A stretch of 64,000 bases of DNA from Malus domestica (GCF_042453785.1 NC_091667.1:33410001-33474000), one strand, 5' to 3'; positions 11,121-22,759 are shown, numbered from the stretch's first letter. A program made the numbers and translations. The notes: generated from the sequence alone by a model not told the origin.

Positions 11121-12669
11121 ATACGAGGAAGAAAGAAAGGTTTTTGGTTGTTTGCGTTGGGAAGAAGTTGGGTTCAACGTGGACCTGGATATAGTATTTC
11201 TTTTTTTATATATTAAAATAAAAATGAATCATTCATCACCTTCCTTGGCTAGCTACTATTGATTGAATTACTGAAAAGGACATGATTGGTTTCAGAGTTT
11301 TATATACCTGGATTCTAATTTTTTTTTTTTTTTTCAATTTTTCAATTTGAGAAAGAACCTTCATTTGGTTAGGACAATTAGAAACAATTTCTACTATTTT
11401 GGCATGTGGGATTTGGCTATTGGTCAGAGGGGCTGCAACGTAGGGGTCGGACAAGAAATATATATTAGATATGGGGTGAGTCATGACTCATGACTATGAA
11501 TGTTACATAACTATATGATGTTGTTGTAAAAGTCGCTAAGAATTTAGATATAGATGTATTAACGGTCCATAATTAAACATACTGACATTTTCTCTTAACT
11601 TGTATCTTATTCTATTATCAATTTTCTAATTAGAATCTTATGAAGGCTGGATAATTAAACAATTGATTTATGAGGAGTTTTTGTAACTGAAAAATTGAAT
11701 TTAATAATTAAGAGAATTATAGAATGGTAGTGGCGGAAAATGTGGGGTGGCAAATAGTGTGGGAAGAAAGTGGCAAATAGCGTGATGAAATGGAGGCAAT
11801 GGAGGCCTTCCCCACTCACCACCTAGACAAAACCTGTAACCATCATGTCATGGTCAAGCAACTAACATGACTAACCCAAAAGAAAGCTTCAAACTTGTGC
11901 TTTGCCATGGCTAGGTAGACTTTTGACATTCTTGCACCAAATGGGTCTTTGAGACCATTTGGACTTTTGCCTCCTTCGTGTCCAAATCCTTGGTGTATTG
12001 GACCAGCTGACCAAGTCACCCCTTTCCTCAAAGAAAAGCCTTGTGGAATGGTGTTTCGATTCGACTATGTCACGAATAAGACACTTTTTATAAAAACATA
12101 AGTGTATATTTTGGTTTCATTGAAGATTCAACTATGCAAACGGATCCCCCATTTGACATTAGAGTTGTACTAATCATGCAGCACTATACAATATATTCTC
12201 CTGTCCTCCATATACCATTATACATTAGCAATACAAGGGACCAAACTATAGCATCTTTCTTTTTCTTTCTTTTTATTAGGGCGTGGACCGGTGAACCAAA
12301 TAAAAACCATCATTCCCCATTTCCCAAATCCCCAACTAAATCAAGAGAAGAAAGGTTTGACATTTTGAAGGGTTAGGGTTCTAGGGTGGATCATCAATCA
12401 ATGTGAGGAGCATGCTTGCACCCATGCATTTAATCAGTCGGTAGAGAGTTGATCTGTTCCCGATGCAAGTGTGTTGGTAATGTAGAGATGCAGCCACGAA
12501 ATTTATGAAGGGTTTAATTTGTTTGGTAAAGTGGTGATCCCCATTCTATTTGAATTTGGTCAAGTTGGTTTGCAAATTTTCAATAGTTGGGAAATTATTA
12601 ATTTGATTTTCAAGTTTTTCCTCTTGTCCCAGTTCAATTGGCAACCCCTTTATAAAAGCAATTTATTTT
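11121..12669. other. Intergenic, no gene recognised
   Basis: Upstream DNA of the LysM gene and unassigned sequence. About 11720-12060 is less AT-rich but has no supported coding frame on either strand. Confidence 0.4.
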
Positions 12670-12838
12670 GGATAATGTTATTCACACACTCATTTTTACT
12701 TCACACACTCATTTTTACTTCTCACATACTTTTTTCACCTTTTTACCGTTGAATCAAATAAATGGAAGAAGGTCAATGTCCAAAAATTAGTAAGGTTATA
12801 TTGGGAGTAAAAATAAATGTGAGTAGCACTACCTTATA
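12670..12838. mobile_element. MITE family B, copy 1
   Basis: Inverted ends ATAATGTTATTCACACAC... and ...GAGTAGCACTACCTTAT, related to the second copy at 22013-22163 by the same ends and the internal GAATCAAATAAA / ATTTATTCGATCC region. A 20-bp unit (CACACACTCATTTTTACTT) is duplicated inside the left end. Confidence 0.6.
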
Positions 12839-12918
12839 ATTTTTTGTTGAAAGCAAATTCATTATAAATAATGAAGGATGAAGATTAATAGTGCAGGAAG
12901 CTAGTGAGCTATAGGGTC

Positions 12919-14563
12919 TAGGGGTGGGTTCAAAAAACCGAAAACCGAAAACCAAACCGAACCGAGGCCGAAAAAAGCGAACCGACAAAAAAACGGAACC
13001 GAAACTATCAAACCGAACCGAACCGAATCTGACCAGTTCGGTTTTGGTTTTTTAGGTTCGGAAACCAAACCGAACCGAACCAAACCGATATATATATTTA
13101 ATTATTTTTTTTAATATTATAAATAGTTTAGTCATACAATCATAACAAAACATACCTTGTTGCCAAGTTGGTTTCGGTGAACCTTTTCAAGCCCCAACGC
13201 ACGGGTTCGAACCTCCATGATTTCTGAGAAGTTTTTTAATTTTTTTGGAGAAATCAACAAAACCCTTTAACCCTAGCCACTAGCAGCCATACCTTTTATT
13301 TTTTTCTCATTCCCCTCCTCTCTCTCTCGTTCCCTGCCTCCTCCAGTGTAACCCTAACCCAATAACCTTCTTGCGTAGCCGAGCCTCCTCTCTCTCTCAC
13401 TGGGTCTTCAACTTCAATCGCTCTATCTCTCTCAATCTCTCAGGCGACCCACGACGGCGCGACCATTTTCCCTTATCCCTCTCATCTGTACTCTGGACCC
13501 TCTATCATTCCTTCCCAACTCCGCCGCTCTTCCGCTTCGTCTTCTTCCTTCACAGCGACCTGCAAGTGTCGCTGTCTCACTCGTCGTCACTGATTTGCTC
13601 TCAGTTTCTCACCCCCATGACCTGTGACCCGCGACCTCTTGCTGTTTCGAGTCTCGACCCACTACTTCATTCCTTTGCAAGGTTAGTCTTATAATAATTT
13701 CTCTCATGTTTGTTCTACATATTTTGTTTTCAATTTGATGCGTTTTGCAGAATTTATTTTCAATTTCATGGGTTCTGTAGCTTTTCAATTTCATGGGTTT
13801 TGGTTTTACAATTTGTTTTGGGTAACTTCAGTTATGAACACTATTAGTTGAGGTTTCATTAATTTGTGAGAAATTTTGGTTCTGCAATTTATTTTGGGTA
13901 TGTTGGATTAAGGATTTGGTTCTGCAGCTTTCGCTCTAGGGTTGCTAATTGCAAAACCACGGCAGAGCCTCTAGTCATGAACTTATCGGGAGAAGCTTTA
14001 GATGCGTACAATGAGGCTTACGAAGAGTTGATGAAGATCAGTGAATCATATGAGGAGGATTCACCTTGTTCGATTTTTGAAACATTCAGTGCTCAGAACC
14101 ACAGTCAAACTCAAAGTGAAGAGGTGAATGGTTCCGTGGGGAATTTTGCTTTCAGTAAAGAGGAAACCGCAGGTGATGATTCACCTTGTCAAGCTTTTGA
14201 AACATTCAGGCTTCAAAGCCCCAGGCAAACTCAAAGTGAACAGGTGATTAGTTCTGTGGGGAATTTTGCTTTCAGTAAAGAGGAAACCTTAGGTGAAAAA
14301 TTCCATGAGGAATTTTGCAAGCGTGTATTTGTGTTGTTTTGGATGTGCAAAATTGATTTCATTCCTGTAGGTTTTCATGTGGATGACTCTGAAGTGACTT
14401 TGAATGTGAACTTTCATATTTCCAATTTTTTTTTATTTTTTGGAGAAGGGAAGGAAAAAAAAAACCGAAAAAAACCGAAACCGAACCGAAAAAAAAACCG
14501 AACCGAGAAAAAACCGAAAAAATTTGAACCGAACCGAACCGCTGAGAACCGAACCCAGCCCTA
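12919..14563. mobile_element. Non-autonomous hAT transposon, 1645 bp, perfect 8-bp target duplication
   Basis: Termini TAGGGGTGGGTTC (12919) and GAACCCAGCCCTA (ending 14563) are inverted copies with one mismatch. Both flanks carry ATAGGGTC (12911-12918 and 14564-14571), a perfect 8-bp duplication as hAT elements make. Subterminal regions are packed with short CCGAACCG/AACCGAAA motifs in both orientations (12930-13090 and 14458-14550), the usual pattern of transposase binding sites. No transposase is encoded, so it must have moved by trans-acting enzyme. Confidence 0.93.
13371..14300 (+). pseudogene. Gene-like cargo inside the hAT element
   Basis: Pyrimidine-rich leader-like DNA (13310-13500) leads to an open stretch ending in a donor-like AAG/GTTAGTC at about 13681. 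An intron-like T-rich stretch with TTCTGCAG at about 13927 follows. A second open segment starts at 13977 (MNLSGEALDAYNEAYEELMK). It contains two tandem 120-bp units (14058-14177 and 14178-14297), each coding a 40-residue repeat with DSPC.xFETF and SVGNFAFSKEET. I do not recognise the protein family. It could be a captured host exon pair or the decayed 5' end of an ancestral element gene. Confidence 0.45.
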
Positions 14564-14571
14564 ATAGGGTC

Positions 14572-14879
14572 CTTCTTCCTACCAAACTTGAGCAACATAG
14601 CAATTCGATACAAAGCAGCTAAACGATGACATAAAGATTTCTTAAGAAAAGGGAAAGTGATTTCCACACGGTCATTTTCTTATTATGCCTTTTGTGTGCA
14701 GAAGTAAAAGAAGAATGAGAAAATCATTTCATATTTTTATTAAATCAATAAGCAATTACATCAACCATACATCCTCAATTTAAGTTCTAAAATCCAAACA
14801 ACGAAAAGGAAAACGAACTAAAAAATGGGCAGTATATCCAGGACCATTCCAAGCAGTTACTTAATACATATAATTAAGG
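14572..14879. other. Intergenic, nothing recognised
   Basis: Right flank of the hAT insertion; AT-rich, no coding frame or repeat that I can support. Confidence 0.4.
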
Positions 14880-15032
14880 GAACTTTAACGAAAAGCTCCC
14901 GGTACTGTTCACTTTAACGAAAAACCACATTTTTACACTAAAACGTCAATCCTGGTACTATTCACTTTACCTTTTATTTTGTCCTTATCATTAAAACTCA
15001 AAGTTTTCAAGCCATTTTCATTAGTTTTCCTT
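14880..15032 (+). repeat. Short dispersed repeat R, copy 1
   Basis: About 153 bp, starting AACTTTAACGAAAAGCTCCC and ending ATTAGTTTTCCTT, with an internal GTACTATTCACTTTACC. Two further copies lie at 15822-15974 (inverted) and 32967-33120 (direct). The two ends of the unit are themselves weakly inverted (TTTAACGAAAA / TTTTCATTAGT), so it may be a small MITE. Confidence 0.75.
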
Positions 15033-15821
15033 ATAATTAATTCATAGAGAATTAGTAAACTATTTGCAGTTTTCCATTTAGAAGTGAGTTCAAGTGAGAT
15101 TTCGTTATAAAAATTACAGGTATTGACAAGTTGCATTTGGATATATAACTTTGTATGTTGATGGTGGCGGCCATCCAACACTCCAACTTGGTCAAACTAG
15201 TTATCACTGTACTGGTGAATATGAGGGCTAAACATTCCTCAATAAGCAGAGGAACAAATTAAAGTTTTGATATAGATTTGGTGCCATTCCCTAAAATTGG
15301 TGTCAGCATCCACAATTATTCAGTAATAATGTCTTAAACATGACATAGATATCCAATTGCAATGAATTAAAGTGATGGCAAGCAATATAAACACATTTAA
15401 GAGTCACTGATCTCAACTGATGGCCATAGTCCTACTGTCAATTATCCTCCAAACCTATTTCAACCACATTTGAGCACTAAAACAATATTGTGAAGTGACA
15501 TCTTGGTACAAATCATATCCATTTTCCACGACAGTATGACACAACTTTCCAATTAGTGTGTAATTTCCATCGTTGTGGCCACCAAAATTCTGTGTTTATA
15601 ATTTTGAGGAGATTATAATGTATTAATTTCTTTAACGAATAATTCATTTTTTCTACAATTAAGTTTGACATAATTCTTTTATTTCTTCCTTCAACATAAG
15701 GGCACCAACACCATCACACTCCTATCAATAGACATGAATTATAATACTTTTGGTTACTCATTTTTTTATTAAAACAATAAACATCATCGAGATTATATTA
15801 TTAACATGTACTTACAATTTT
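15033..15821. other. DNA between two inverted R repeats, no gene
   Basis: About 790 bp of AT-rich DNA between inverted R copies. No open frame of interest. Confidence 0.4.
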
Positions 15822-15974
15822 AGGAAAACTAATGAAAAAAGCTTGAAAACTTTAAGTTTTAATGATAAGGACAAAATAAAGGGTAAAATGAATAGTATCA
15901 GATTTGACTTTTTAGTATAAAAATGTGATTTTTCGTTAAAGTGAACAGTACTACGGGTTTTTCGTTAAAACTCT
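15822..15974 (-). repeat. Short dispersed repeat R, copy 2 (inverted)
   Basis: On the minus strand it starts AGAGTTTTAACGAAAAACCC and ends ATTAGTTTTCC, aligning with copy 1 throughout. It lies about 300 bp upstream of the PPR start codon. Confidence 0.75.
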
Positions 15975-16278
15975 GTACAATGTTTAGGTTACAATGGTAT
16001 AAAAAAACATATCGGCTTGGTGGCAGCAGAACAAGCAAGTCTAGCCCATGATTTATATTAGGGGATCTTGATGGGCCAAGTTTGGACCCCAACAAGAGCT
16101 TATGCGATGAGGCAGGCAATGGGTTAAATATTTTAATTAATGGTTAACCATTCAATATATTAAGCCCAAGTTTAAACAAGATGGAAACACTACTGGCGGT
16201 GGCGGCAAAGTCGATGAACAACTTCGACTTTCTGCCTCGAATCCGATTCAAATTTAACCAGAACCGACGGCGTCACTC

Positions 16279-18105
16279 ATGAAACTCGCGAGGCTCATTA
16301 CGCGCCACTTCACCACCTCCACGGTGGTTCAAAAATCAGAGCGAGTGGCCGCCGGACCAATCACGTTGAGCTCAATCAAAGAGCTTCACGCACACCTTAT
16401 CAGAACCCACCTCCACAAAGACCCATCGTCTCCCGTCTCCGAGGTTACCAGAGTTTACGCGCTATCTCCGCCGCATTTAAACAAAGCCCATTTAGTCTTC
16501 GATCAAATAGAGCGACCCTCATTTTTGGTTTGGAATCATATGATCCGTGGATTGTCACAGAGTGAGAAACCAGGTGAAGCAATTCACATGTATAATCGTA
16601 TGTACCTTCAAGGATTGGCCGGGAATCATGTGACTTTTATATTCGTTTTCAAGGCTTGTGGTCGAGCTTCTGATGTTGGAAATGGGAAAAGAGTCCATGG
16701 ACATGCACTCAAACTTGGGTTCGAGTCGTATCTTTTTGTATCCAATGCATTAATTTTAATGTATGCGTATTGTGGTGGTTTGGGTCTTGCGCAGAAACTG
16801 TTTGACGGAATGTGTCAGAGAGATTTGGTCTCTTGGAATTCTTTGATATGTGGATATAGTCAGTGCAATAGGTTTAAGGAGGTTTTGGGTCTGTTTGAGG
16901 CAATGCGGGCAGGGAATGTGACGGCTGATGCGGTGACGATGGTGAAAGTTATTTTGGCGTGTAATTACTTGGGTGAATGGGAGTTTGCTGATTCTGTGGT
17001 TCAGTATATTGAAGAAAATCATGTTAGGATTGATGTTTACTTGGGAAACACTATGATAGATATGTATGGACGGCGTGGTTTGGCGAATTTGGCTTGGGAA
17101 GTATTTGATCAGATGCGTGAAAGAAATATAGTTTCGTGGAATGCCATGATCACGGGATATGCAAAAGTGGGAAACTTGGTTAATGCAAGAAAGCTTTTCA
17201 ATGAGATGCCGAAGAGAAATGTGGTGTCTTGGACTTCCATGATCACTTGTTACTCTCAAGCTAATCAACATACTGAGGCAGTGAGTCTTTTTCAAGAAAT
17301 GATGGCAGCTGATGTGAGACCGGATGAAATAACCATTGCTAGTGTGCTTTCTGCTTGTGCCCGTGTGGGTTCACTTGATGTGGGAGAGGCTGTCCACAAC
17401 TACATAAAGAAGCATGGAGTGAAAACAGATATTTATGTAGGAAATACTTTGATAGATATGTATTGCAAATGTGGGCTGGTTGAGAAGGCAATGGAGGTGT
17501 TCCAATGGATGGAAAAGAAAGACGCTGTGTCATGGACTTCGGTAATCTCAGGCCTTGCTGTGAACGGTTTTGCAGATTCTGCACTCGAATTCTTCTCACA
17601 GATGCTGAGAGAAGGTGTTCGACCAACTCATGGAACGTTTGTTGGGATTTTGTTAGCTTGCACTCATGCGGGTTTAGTAGAGAAAGGATTGGAATATTTT
17701 GAAAGCATGGAAAAGATTCATGGACTGATGCCAGAAATGAAACACTACGGATGTGTTGTGGATCTTTTGAGTCGGTCTGGAAAACTAGAGAAGGCTTATG
17801 AGTTCATACAAAATATGCCCGTTGTTCCACATGTCGTAGTATGGAGGATATTGCTGAGTGCTTGCAAGGTTCATGGAAATGTGGCCCTAGCTGAGAGTGT
17901 CACAGCCAAGCTTGTTGAACTGGATCCTTCTAACAGTGGGAATTACATTCTGTCATCGAGTACTTACGCAGGTTCGGATAGATGGGATGATGCTCTGAGA
18001 ATGAGAGAATTGATGGGTGAGAGCAAGGTGCAAAAGCCATTTGGTCGTAGTGCCATCGAAATAGACGGCATATTTTCGAACTCTCAGAATTCGGGACTCA
18101 CTTGA
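16279..18105 (+). CDS. Pentatricopeptide repeat protein, PLS class with E motif
   Basis: An intron-less gene of 608 aa, as is usual for this family. The basic, Ser/Thr-rich N-terminus (MKLARLITRHFTTSTVVQKS) suggests mitochondrial or plastid targeting. Tandem PPR motifs run from about residue 70 to 500. Recognisable anchors are FLVWNHMIRGLSQ, DLVSWNSLICGYSQ, NIVSWNAMITGYAKVG, NVVSWTSMITCYSQ, GNTLIDMYCKCG and DAVSWTSVISGLAVNG. The C-terminus (VVVWRILLSACKVHGNV ... NYILSSSTYAGSDRWDD) is an E-type extension. No DYW deaminase domain follows. Such proteins bind organellar RNA, often for C-to-U editing with a partner deaminase. The start is the first ATG of the long frame. The RNA target cannot be read from here. 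Confidence 0.93.
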   Translation: MKLARLITRHFTTSTVVQKSERVAAGPITLSSIKELHAHLIRTHLHKDPSSPVSEVTRVYALSPPHLNKAHLVFDQIERPSFLVWNHMIRGLSQSEKPGEAIHMYNRMYLQGLAGNHVTFIFVFKACGRASDVGNGKRVHGHALKLGFESYLFVSNALILMYAYCGGLGLAQKLFDGMCQRDLVSWNSLICGYSQCNRFKEVLGLFEAMRAGNVTADAVTMVKVILACNYLGEWEFADSVVQYIEENHVRIDVYLGNTMIDMYGRRGLANLAWEVFDQMRERNIVSWNAMITGYAKVGNLVNARKLFNEMPKRNVVSWTSMITCYSQANQHTEAVSLFQEMMAADVRPDEITIASVLSACARVGSLDVGEAVHNYIKKHGVKTDIYVGNTLIDMYCKCGLVEKAMEVFQWMEKKDAVSWTSVISGLAVNGFADSALEFFSQMLREGVRPTHGTFVGILLACTHAGLVEKGLEYFESMEKIHGLMPEMKHYGCVVDLLSRSGKLEKAYEFIQNMPVVPHVVVWRILLSACKVHGNVALAESVTAKLVELDPSNSGNYILSSSTYAGSDRWDDALRMRELMGESKVQKPFGRSAIEIDGIFSNSQNSGLT

Positions 18106-18884
18106 TTGCATATGAGCATTGGCAATCGCTTATCTGCTCAACATCGAATCTGCTCAACATCGAATTGACACAGCTACTCTTGGAAGATATATATTGCAAT
18201 CGAGGTTTATCTCTAAAAGTTGCAGTGTTTTCGAATTTCGATCCGATTCCTGAGAGGACAAAGTAGTGAGGGTCTGGAAAGTTGGAAGTTTCATTTCAAG
18301 TGAAAAAATGTGGCTTTACGATGGAGAGGCACGAAGTGCAGAGAAACCATTGTGTACTAGTTATACCTTCATAAGATCTCGGCTACAGAACAGTAGCAGT
18401 TATGCAGAACAACAAGATTGACCGAAAGCATACGACGTGGGAAGGACCCTTCACCTGTGATATTCATTAGTGCGTGTTTGCTTATGTTTATACGTTCATA
18501 TTATAATACGTAGATTGATAACATGTTAACAGAAGAAAAATTGACAAATAAGTTAGCCTTACTTACAACCAATTTAGAATATGTACATAAAAAAAAGGTT
18601 CAACGCATATGGCTTGTCGTATACACTCATCTTTCTTCACCCTTGTGCCTTTGTATTCTTTTCATTTTTTACAAGTCAATGTCCATTTCATATCACAAAA
18701 CTACAATAACCATGATTTATTAATTATAATTCAGATATCTGACGTACTTCCTATCGTATTAAGAAATTAGGAATTGGGACAAACCATACATATCATGGTA
18801 ACGTCTTCCTGCATGTGCACAAGACTGACAAACACAACACAAGAAGCGCCCGACTCTTGTGCCTGTAGAAACAAAATACCAAGG

Positions 18885-18918
<34 letters not shown>

Positions 18919-18955
18919 TTTTTTTTTTTAAAGAGAAGTAAATACTAAGTTAAAC
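18106..18955. other. 3' flank of PPR gene, then poly-T tract
   Basis: The first 300-400 bp are the probable 3' UTR. A T-rich tract at 18885-18929 is broken by AAA. No second gene is seen. Confidence 0.5.
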
Positions 18956-19177
18956 GGGAGGTGGATTGTCTGTCCTTCCATTTTCATACTTTTTTCATCC
19001 CCTCCTGTTTGTGTGGTCACGGTTAAGTTACATCAATATTTTATATTGATTTTTTTATAAAAATAATAAAACAAAAAGTAATAAGAATATAAAATGTTGA
19101 CGTGTCTTAACCGTGACCATAAAAAACAACAGGGGATGAGAAGAATATGGAAATGGAAGGATAGACAATCCACCTCC
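18956..19177. mobile_element. Foldback MITE, 222 bp, 8-bp target duplication
   Basis: Nearly the whole element is one inverted repeat. The left arm is GGGAGGTGGATTGTCTGTCC and onward; the right arm returns as GGATAGACAATCCACCTCC. Each arm is about 90-100 bp around an AT-rich centre. AGTTAAAC occurs on both sides (18948-18955 and 19178-19185). Confidence 0.85.
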
Positions 19178-19750
19178 AGTTAAACAACCAATAGACCTCG
19201 AATAAATTGTTAAAAAATAAGCCAACTATATATGTCATACCGATGCACCACCAACTATTTATTATACCATATAGTAGGAGTAGCATATTCCACGCAGATG
19301 GTTCGGAGGCCATTCAACCCACTACAGACCTCTGTGACTGAGGTATGCAGATCAAAAAGTTCGGAGCACTTAATTTCAATTTTACGTTTCATATGAATTC
19401 ATCTTATTAATTTGCTTAACAAAAATTAAAATTTGAACAATTTAAATTTCATTGTTAAATTTCTTTATAAGTTCTGAATATAAAGATCGGAGTGGATTCA
19501 AATCCATAGGTCGTGGACTCAATTTTTATCATTAAACACATTTGACTAATGAAGCTTACATCATTAAGAAAAGGCAATAAAACGAGCATTATCTCATAAG
19601 CATGGATCCTTTGGTTCCACGCACAATAGGGCATCTCCCTTGAAATATTATTATTTAGGGTTTTTGGCATCACGAGCGACAGTTGGTGCCGACTCGTATC
19701 TGACTAGACACTTGCGTGGCATACATTTTCCCTCATTGTTATTTTTGGTA

Positions 19751-19910
19751 AAGAAATGCTAAAAAGATATTTTTAAAAGCACGTTTTTTATGAGTTTTTT
19801 ATTATTTTTTATTATTTTATAATATTTCATATTAACACAAAAATTAACATCATAATAATTATGAAATGGGAGAGAATACGCGAAGAGAAAGAGCATTCTT
19901 AGCATTTCTT
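19751..19910. mobile_element. MITE with AAGAAATGCTAA ends
   Basis: Inverted ends AAGAAATGCTAAAAAGA and TTCTTAGCATTTCTT, 160 bp. The ends resemble the element at 9779-9914 (GAAATGCTAAG), so they may be the same superfamily. A clear target duplication is not visible. Confidence 0.6.
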
Positions 19911-20094
19911 TTTCGGGAATCCAAATATTACCGTACTCTGACCTTTCTGCAGATAGTTGCACATTTTAAATCTCCAAATGATTCCGGGACCATCGTGTGG
20001 GTAGGTGTGTCAACGGTTACAAAATATCATCCCATATATTATTCACGTGGAAGTTAGTCAGTGCTAGACGTGCAACAAAACCTGGCCCCACAAC

Positions 20095-20267
20095 AAGAAA
20101 ATTTTAGTTACGATAAAAATACGAGTAGTACATCATGTATTTTATGTAAATTGTAAAAATTTTTATTTTTTAAGTTATTAACTTTTTAACACACATATCT
20201 CACTATTTATATAGCAACACGTGGTGGTGTACCATCCCGTATGACAGTCATATTGAAAAATCTCTCT
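20095..20267 (+). mobile_element. MITE family C, copy 1
   Basis: Shares the block TTTTTTAAGTTATTAACTTT, the ACACATATCTCAC...TATATAG segment and the right end TTGAAAAATCTCTC with copies at 36018-36191 and 45571-45703. Confidence 0.65.
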
Positions 20268-21602
20268 CCCACGACAACAGATAGTTCATGTGGTACTCAA
20301 TAACTTGTGCGAAGCGGAAACACAAAATAATTGTAATTTAAACCAAACATGCATTATCACATAAAGAGCATGCAAGACCACTTACACTTTTTTTGTTTTT
20401 TTGGCAATGGTTCGTGAAAAAACAACACAACATCGTACAATTGTTTTCGGAAGGGAAGATTTATAACAAAGAACGTGACTGCATTTGAATTTAATCATGC
20501 AAGAGTATTCTTGTGTTAAGTTTGTCTGTTTGTAACACTACTAAATCGCTCTCATTTCAGATAGTGTAGGTAAGTTTTTAACAGTAGCTAGGGAACTCCT
20601 CCTATAAACCTGGTAAGCCCATTTATGTTTTTTTTGAGAAAATGTACGATATTTATTGAAGAAGAAACAACGTACAATCTACAAGGATAGGGCCCATAAT
20701 GGGTCTCAATAAAAACCTTACTGAGATCAGACGAATGGAAAAAAAATGTCCCACACAAAAATAAAAAAACGAACTATCCTCCAAAACTACAATCAAGTAA
20801 GAACTACATATTACTATCATCCATGAGAGCATCCGAGATTAATGAAAAGAAGAAAAACAAATTTCTTGCTTGTAATTAAAGAGTTGATATTGGAAAATTT
20901 GGTGAAACTCGCACTAGTTAAAGAAAAAGCAGGATTATAGGATAATTAGGTCAAATTAGGTGAAATATTCAAATGTGGGGTTAAAGAAAATTTATGTATT
21001 TGATTTCCTACAATTATCTTTTGATTGATTGGTGAATCAGGATGTTTTTCTCATTGGCTAAATTGTGGATAACCAAAATATTTAATCCATAAAACTATCC
21101 TTCTTTGGTCGAAAAATTAATAAGATGATTATATCCTGATTGTCCTAAATGATCTCTTATCTATTCACAAAGAAAATGATCCACATGTATTAAAAAACTG
21201 ATCTCATATTTGAGGTAATTACTTTAAAGGCATACTTGTTGATTTACTCCTTGATTTTGTATCGAGCTGCTAATTTTCCTTTTAAATTTAATTTTAGCTA
21301 ATTATTCTCATAATTAGCTAATTTTTCCTTGAACATTAATTTTATCCAATTACCCACCTGAACTTTTGTATATAGTCAATTCCTCCTTGCAATTAGATTT
21401 TAAAATTTTTCATCTAATTTTCTTCTATCTTGATCACGTAAATAATGGGTAAATCAACAGTACCTCTTACTTCAAATGTTTCTCTTTTTGGTTACATCAT
21501 CTAAATCATCTTTGAAAGATATTACTAATCAAAATTAAATTCATTACTAATCAAAATTAAGTTCTCTGTGGGGACAACATGCAGGACAATACGGACGCCT
21601 GC

Positions 21603-21634
21603 TTACGTGAATCTGACTGTGCATTTCGTGGAAT
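21603..21634 (+). promoter_or_regulatory. Conserved SDH upstream module, copy 1
   Basis: A 32-bp block, TTACGTGAATCTGACTGTGC followed by ATTTCGTGGAAT, 1.5 kb before the SDH1 start. The same block lies upstream of the other two SDH genes and once without a gene (42250-42281). It contains an ACGT core as in bZIP sites. That it is a regulatory element is inferred only from conservation. Confidence 0.5.
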
Positions 21635-21724
21635 ACACTCACCAGTCGTGAATATCTGTTGAGGAAAATCATGCATCCATATGGTACTTGCTAATTCAGT
21701 TACTTCCAAACAGGAATAATTTTA

Positions 21725-21871
21725 GAGAGATTATATTCACACATTTCAAATTATTTCTTCTACATTTTTTTTAATTTTTTAATATTTTCTACATACCACT
21801 AACACAGAAAAATATTAAAAAATTAAAAGGGGGTGAGAGAAGTAATTTGGGATGTGTGAATATAATCTCTC
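21725..21871. mobile_element. MITE, 147 bp, perfect 8-bp target duplication
   Basis: Inverted ends GAGAGATTATATTCACACAT on the left and its exact complement on the right. TAATTTTA flanks both sides (21717-21724 and 21872-21879). The 8-bp duplication suggests hAT-type mobilisation. It lies in the SDH1 upstream region. Confidence 0.88.
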
Positions 21872-22012
21872 TAATTTTATACTCATATTTATGCACCGTT
21901 GAAAAATTAATTACTACTTAATAGTATTTGTGAGAAATTTTTCTGTATAATTATAACATTGTGTAGTAATTGTTCCATTTGTATCGTCATGTTATAACAT
22001 GTGTATTAGGGT

Positions 22013-22163
22013 TTATGATAGTGCTATTCACACACTTTTACTTTCTATACACCCTTATTAATTTTTAGTCATTGATCTTTTTTAATTTATTCGATCCAAC
22101 GGTACAAAGTTAAACTAGGTGTGTGAGAAGTAAAAATATGTGTGTGGATGACACTACCTTATA
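22013..22163. mobile_element. MITE family B, copy 2
   Basis: Inverted ends TATGATAGTGCTATTCACAC and GTGGATGACACTACCTTATA, matching the copy at 12670-12838. It lies in the SDH1 upstream region. Confidence 0.65.
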
Positions 22164-22546
22164 AATAATATCGTGATTGTAATACTCAAAATTTCTTTTA
22201 TTTGAGGTGTAGTTTACCTCCTATGAGGGATATATGCAAAAGTGCGATGTAACAGTCTAACACATGGTAGTATAAAATTTGGGAAAACCATAATATCTAT
22301 AAATTGTTATCTGCACTCTAAAATTTATTAGCACTTCAAAATTTTTATTTTGCACTTTAATTTTTTTATATTAAAAAATATACTAACGAAGAATATGAGA
22401 TTTTTAGAGTACAATAACAGTTTCCTATCCTTGAGGGATCTAACTTTTAATATATACCTAATTTTCGCCAACTTTCAAAGTCACAAATGTAGTATTATAT
22501 CAAGTTTATATCCTCCTATCATGTAATTTTTTACATCTCAATTACA

Positions 22547-22759
22547 CAGGGAGCTTAAGGGGAGGGATCTCCATTTTTTCAAAAAAAATTGGGACACGCT
22601 CCCCACCGTTAGATTGACTTTAATGAAATTGTGTGGTTGAGATTAAAACACAGGCCATAGAATCTCAACCACAGGATTTCATTTAATTCAAATCTAACGG
22701 TGGGGAGCGTGTCCCCATTTTTTCAAAAAAATGGGGATCCCTCCCCTTAAGCAATTCCC
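22547..22759. mobile_element. Mutator-like MITE, 213 bp, 9-10 bp target duplication
   Basis: Inverted ends GGGAGCTTAAGGGGAGGGAT and ATCCCTCCCCTTAAGCAATT with long complementary arms (CCCCACCGTTAGATT / AATCTAACGGTGGGG). TCAATTACA is present on both sides (22538-22546 and 22760-22768). It sits 390 bp upstream of the SDH1 ATG. Confidence 0.85.

Larger units (their letters stand above)
19186..21602. other. Intergenic, repeat-containing, no gene
   Basis: Contains two MITEs listed separately (19751-19910 and 20095-20267). The remainder to 21602 is AT-rich with no supported coding frame. About 21430-21600 is related to the upstream regions of the other SDH copies. Confidence 0.45.

Noticed and set aside
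14359..14667. Arg/Phe- or Asn/Arg-rich frames at the hAT ends (also 12773-13083 and 61376-61653)
   Set aside because: Products of the CCGAAC subterminal repeats in several frames; no codon structure.
16756..17295. 179-codon minus-strand frame in the PPR gene
   Set aside because: It lies opposite the repeat-rich PPR coding region and has low-complexity His/Ser content. No independent support.
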